A stretch of 7,410 nt of DNA from an uncultured Lachnospiraceae bacterium. Its GTDB lineage: Bacteria; Bacillota; Clostridia; Lachnospirales; Lachnospiraceae. Position numbers and translations under genes: made by a program. The notes under the pieces are model-generated. The model was not told the origin of the DNA. It made no database searches and saw only the letters and a program-made list of their open reading frames with translations. Of this stretch, positions 5,186 to 7,410 are shown one piece after another (position 1 is the stretch's first letter; every line of letters starts with the position of its first letter). The stretch covers positions 1-7,410 of the forward strand of contig CAMPAX010000115.1 of assembly GCA_946633495.1 (NCBI GenBank), in the 5' to 3' direction.

Positions 5186-6976
5186 TTATACAGAATCCGC
5201 CGGGATCAGCGGCATAAGGATCTCTACCTGGGTTCCCTTCTTTGCCTCACTGTTGATGGTGACGCCGAACCGTTCACCGAAGCGTAGCTTGATACGCTGA
5301 TTCACGTTTACTACACCGATATGGGTGCGGTCCAGGTTTTCGAAATCGTTCATGCCCCGTCGGATCTTTTCCAGTTCTTCCTTTGACATGCCGTTTCCGT
5401 TGTCCTCGATCAGTATCTGAAGGATCGACCCTGCCTCTACCTTGATGTCGATCCGTCCGCCCTCCACCATATCCTCCATGGCATGGACGTAAGCATTTTC
5501 CACAAATGGCTGGATCACAAGGGGCATGATCATGTATTTCTCTGCCTTCTTTGGATCATAGCGAAGCGTTGCCGTGATCCGGTCTCCGAACCGATATTCC
5601 TGGATCTTCAGGTAACAATCCACCTTGTCCATCTCCCAGGCCAGGGTTTTCAGTTCACTTCCTGCTTCCAGAGAGCTTCGAAGAAGCCGTGTCAGACGGA
5701 CGGAGATATCTTCGATCTCCTTCTCTTTGTTGATCATGGCCAGCATCCGGATATTTTCAAGAGTATTATACAGGAAATGCGGATTGATCTGGGTCGCCAG
5801 CATTTTGAATTCCACATCCTTCTGCCGGGAATACAGCTGTTCCTTCTGCACCCGTTCCTCTGCCGCCGCCTCCGTAAGGGACTGCATATTCTGGACCATT
5901 TTATTCATATCCGTATACAGATCGTAGATCTCATCCTTTGCATCTCCGATCCCGGTTTCCGCAGTATCATAATCCTTCTCCACCACCTTATGCATGGCCT
6001 TCCCCAAAGCCGTGATCCGGCGGGAAAACCAGCTGTTCAGAAGGAAAATGGCCAATGCCATGATGAGAGCTCCGCCCAAAAGCGGGATGATGGTCCTTGC
6101 CGCCGATCCTCGGATGTTGGAATCGATCTCATCGTAGGGACGGATCACGATGATGTCATAATAATCCTCGGAATAGCGCGGAGTGATCCGGACCGAGGAG
6201 AGAAAGCAGCTCTGATCACGGAAATCAAAGCGTTCCGACTTCTTCTCTTCCATGATCCTGGAGATGAAGATCATCTCATCCTCCGTCAGATCGAAATTGG
6301 TATGTACCAGCTCTCTTGTATTCAGCGTCATGAAAGCAAAGCCATCCAGATTATTCACAAAATCATATGTAAGGGCAGAATCGATGGAGATACTGATGAT
6401 CCCGGCCTGTTCATAGTCCCGGGTATAAAGGACCCGGGTAAGACGGATACTTCTCCTTCCGGTACCAAGGTCGGTAAGGTATGACCAGCTGGGGGTACCG
6501 GGATGTGCCATGGTGCTGATGTACCAGGATTTCTCCTTGATCGTATCCGTGATCAGCCGGAAGAATTTATTATCCACGTGATCCACCGTGTCCGGATAGA
6601 CATAGATACAGATACTCGAGATATTCCCGTAATAACGGCGGACATATTCCGTAAGTTCATTAAAGCTTCGATAATCAAACAGGCGGAAGCCGCTTCCGCT
6701 GACCAGCGGTACTCCGATCTTCTGCTCCTTCGGGTCAAAAAATACCCGTTCCGAAAGTTCCACCGCCAGATGCATATCCGCCTCGATCTTCTCCTGTCCC
6801 TCTGATAGTTTTGCTTTCTCATTGTTGATCTGTACATTGGAAAGAGACCTGCGGGAAGAATTAAACATAAAAAGAGTCACAAAAAGAAGCGGCAGAAAAC
6901 AGCCGATGGCATACACCAACAGCATTCTCTGCCGCAGCTTCAGATTCTTGAACTTTTCGGTGATTTTTCTGAACAT
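5186..6976 (-). CDS. YesM-like sensor histidine kinase
   Basis: This is a 596-residue membrane sensor kinase of the YesM/LytS (His_kinase, PF06580) type, usual in length. TM1 spans about residues 18-39 and TM2 about 295-317; the roughly 250 residues between them form the extracellular sensor. A HAMP-like segment (about 318-366) and a short coiled linker follow. The phosphoacceptor is His400 in QINPHFLYNTLE. The ATPase part shows the N box QPFVENAYVHAM (Asn494), the G1 box EDNGNGM (525-530) and a G2-like HIGVVNVNQRI (552-562). It would autophosphorylate and pass phosphate to a YesN-type AraC-family response regulator, which is not in this window. MFRK is the start because an in-frame TAA lies three codons upstream. 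The only Shine-Dalgarno-like sequence, AAGGA (6991-6995), is 14 bases away, which is long. The gene follows the GH31 gene by 47 bases and has its own terminator. Carbohydrate control is inferred from context. Confidence 0.93.
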   Translation of the reverse strand: MFRKITEKFKNLKLRQRMLLVYAIGCFLPLLFVTLFMFNSSRRSLSNVQINNEKAKLSEGQEKIEADMHLAVELSERVFFDPKEQKIGVPLVSGSGFRLFDYRSFNELTEYVRRYYGNISSICIYVYPDTVDHVDNKFFRLITDTIKEKSWYISTMAHPGTPSWSYLTDLGTGRRSIRLTRVLYTRDYEQAGIISISIDSALTYDFVNNLDGFAFMTLNTRELVHTNFDLTEDEMIFISRIMEEKKSERFDFRDQSCFLSSVRITPRYSEDYYDIIVIRPYDEIDSNIRGSAARTIIPLLGGALIMALAIFLLNSWFSRRITALGKAMHKVVEKDYDTAETGIGDAKDEIYDLYTDMNKMVQNMQSLTEAAAEERVQKEQLYSRQKDVEFKMLATQINPHFLYNTLENIRMLAMINKEKEIEDISVRLTRLLRSSLEAGSELKTLAWEMDKVDCYLKIQEYRFGDRITATLRYDPKKAEKYMIMPLVIQPFVENAYVHAMEDMVEGGRIDIKVEAGSILQILIEDNGNGMSKEELEKIRRGMNDFENLDRTHIGVVNVNQRIKLRFGERFGVTINSEAKKGTQVEILMPLIPADSV

Positions 6977-6990
6977 ACTGTATTATGTGA

Positions 6991-6995
6991 TCCTT
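6991..6995 (-). promoter_or_regulatory. Weak, distant ribosome binding site of the kinase gene
   Basis: The minus strand carries AAGGA 14 bases before the ATG at 6976, compared with 6-7 bases and GGAGG cores for the other three complete genes. No better site exists, and an in-frame stop upstream rules out an earlier start. The kinase may be translated at a low level. Confidence 0.4.
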
Positions 6996-7023
6996 CGCAC
7001 CAAAAAGCAATCGGATCAATTTA

Positions 7024-7410
7024 TTACATACGTTTAAATACCGGAATCACATCGAGCGGCGCGGGAACCGTTACAAAGTCCCCTCCCTCTACTATATCAC
7101 CATTCTCGATATTTTTCCACTTTCCTGCCGGAAGATACAGAGTACGCTCTGTTGCTCCCGCCGTGAGGATCGGTGCCACCAGATAATCAGGGCCGAACAT
7201 ATACTGCTCCGGAAGTTCCCAGCACTTCGGATCCTCCGGGAATTCATAGAACATGGTACGGATCAGAGGAGAACCGTTCTTTGCCGCATCCTCCATCAAT
7301 CCTGCGATATAATCCTTCATGGAAAGACGAAGATCCAGATATTTCTTCATGATCCGGTAAGCTTCATCACCGTAGCTCCAGAGCTCGTTTGGCTGACCGG
7401 TATGAAGGTA
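7024..7410 (-). CDS. Glycoside hydrolase family 31, C-terminal fragment (alpha-xylosidase/alpha-glucosidase type)
   Basis: Only the last 128 residues are in the window; the reading frame is open to the right edge. The fragment starts in the end of the catalytic barrel, with GQPNELWSYGDEAYRI (residues 5-20) followed by a helix KKYLDLR. The stretch QYMFGPDYLVAPIL (69-82) is the conserved GH31 segment that leads into the C-terminal beta domain, and LYLPAGKW (91-98) is typical of that domain. GH31 enzymes hydrolyse alpha-linked glucose or xylose from oligosaccharides. The PNE-WSYG pattern resembles alpha-xylosidases of the YicI type, but the two catalytic Asp residues lie outside the window, so substrate cannot be assigned. 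The gene ends with two adjacent stop codons (TAA TAA). It lies 47 bases upstream of the histidine kinase gene with no terminator between them, so the two are probably co-transcribed. No signal peptide can be judged from this piece. Confidence 0.9.
   Translation of the reverse strand, partial: YLHTGQPNELWSYGDEAYRIMKKYLDLRLSMKDYIAGLMEDAAKNGSPLIRTMFYEFPEDPKCWELPEQYMFGPDYLVAPILTAGATERTLYLPAGKWKNIENGDIVEGGDFVTVPAPLDVIPVFKRM

Noticed and set aside
5483..6484. Long plus-strand open frame of 333 codons opposite the kinase gene
   Set aside because: It is the mirror of a strongly supported kinase gene; its product is His/Ile/Asp-rich with no recognisable domain.
1..7410. CRISPR arrays, tRNA or rRNA genes, insertion sequences
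   Set aside because: No spaced direct repeats, no tRNA-like cloverleaf and no transposase-like frame or flanking terminal repeats were seen on either strand.

Overview
The window reads as a stretch of a carbohydrate-uptake locus from a low-to-mid GC Gram-positive anaerobe. A Clostridia, probably Lachnospiraceae, origin is my inference. It rests on strong AGGAGG-type ribosome binding sites, LplB/YtcP-type sugar permeases, a YesM-type histidine kinase, and a secreted protein with a Thr/Glu/Ala-rich linker and a C-terminal membrane anchor ending in lysines. All real genes lie on the minus strand, so transcription runs from high to low coordinates.

From right to left there are three apparent transcription units. 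(1) The 3' end of a family 31 glycoside hydrolase gene (7024-7410) is followed after 47 bases by a YesM-like sensor histidine kinase (5186-6976), and a rho-independent terminator closes the unit (5135-5181). (2) A monocistronic gene for a secreted, membrane-anchored protein with three diverged repeats (3050-4951) has its own leader of about 120 bases and its own terminator (2980-3012). (3) After a regulatory region of about 230 bases rich in dyads come two sugar-type ABC permeases (1121-2746 and 108-1106), 14 bases apart. A GC-rich hairpin (52-79) then lies before whatever gene continues past the left edge, expected but not seen to be the solute-binding lipoprotein.

The likely logic is that the surface-anchored protein contacts a glycan outside the cell, an ABC importer brings in oligosaccharides using an ATPase encoded elsewhere, the GH31 enzyme removes alpha-linked sugars, and the YesM kinase senses an extracellular signal and adjusts expression. 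No response regulator, substrate-binding protein or ATPase lies in the window.

The least ordinary features are: the three-repeat secreted protein of no family I recognise; the first permease, which carries about 245 extra N-terminal residues with four predicted membrane helices; a 13-base element shared, with one mismatch, by the putative promoters of units 2 and 3; and a 26-bp dyad upstream of the permease promoter.
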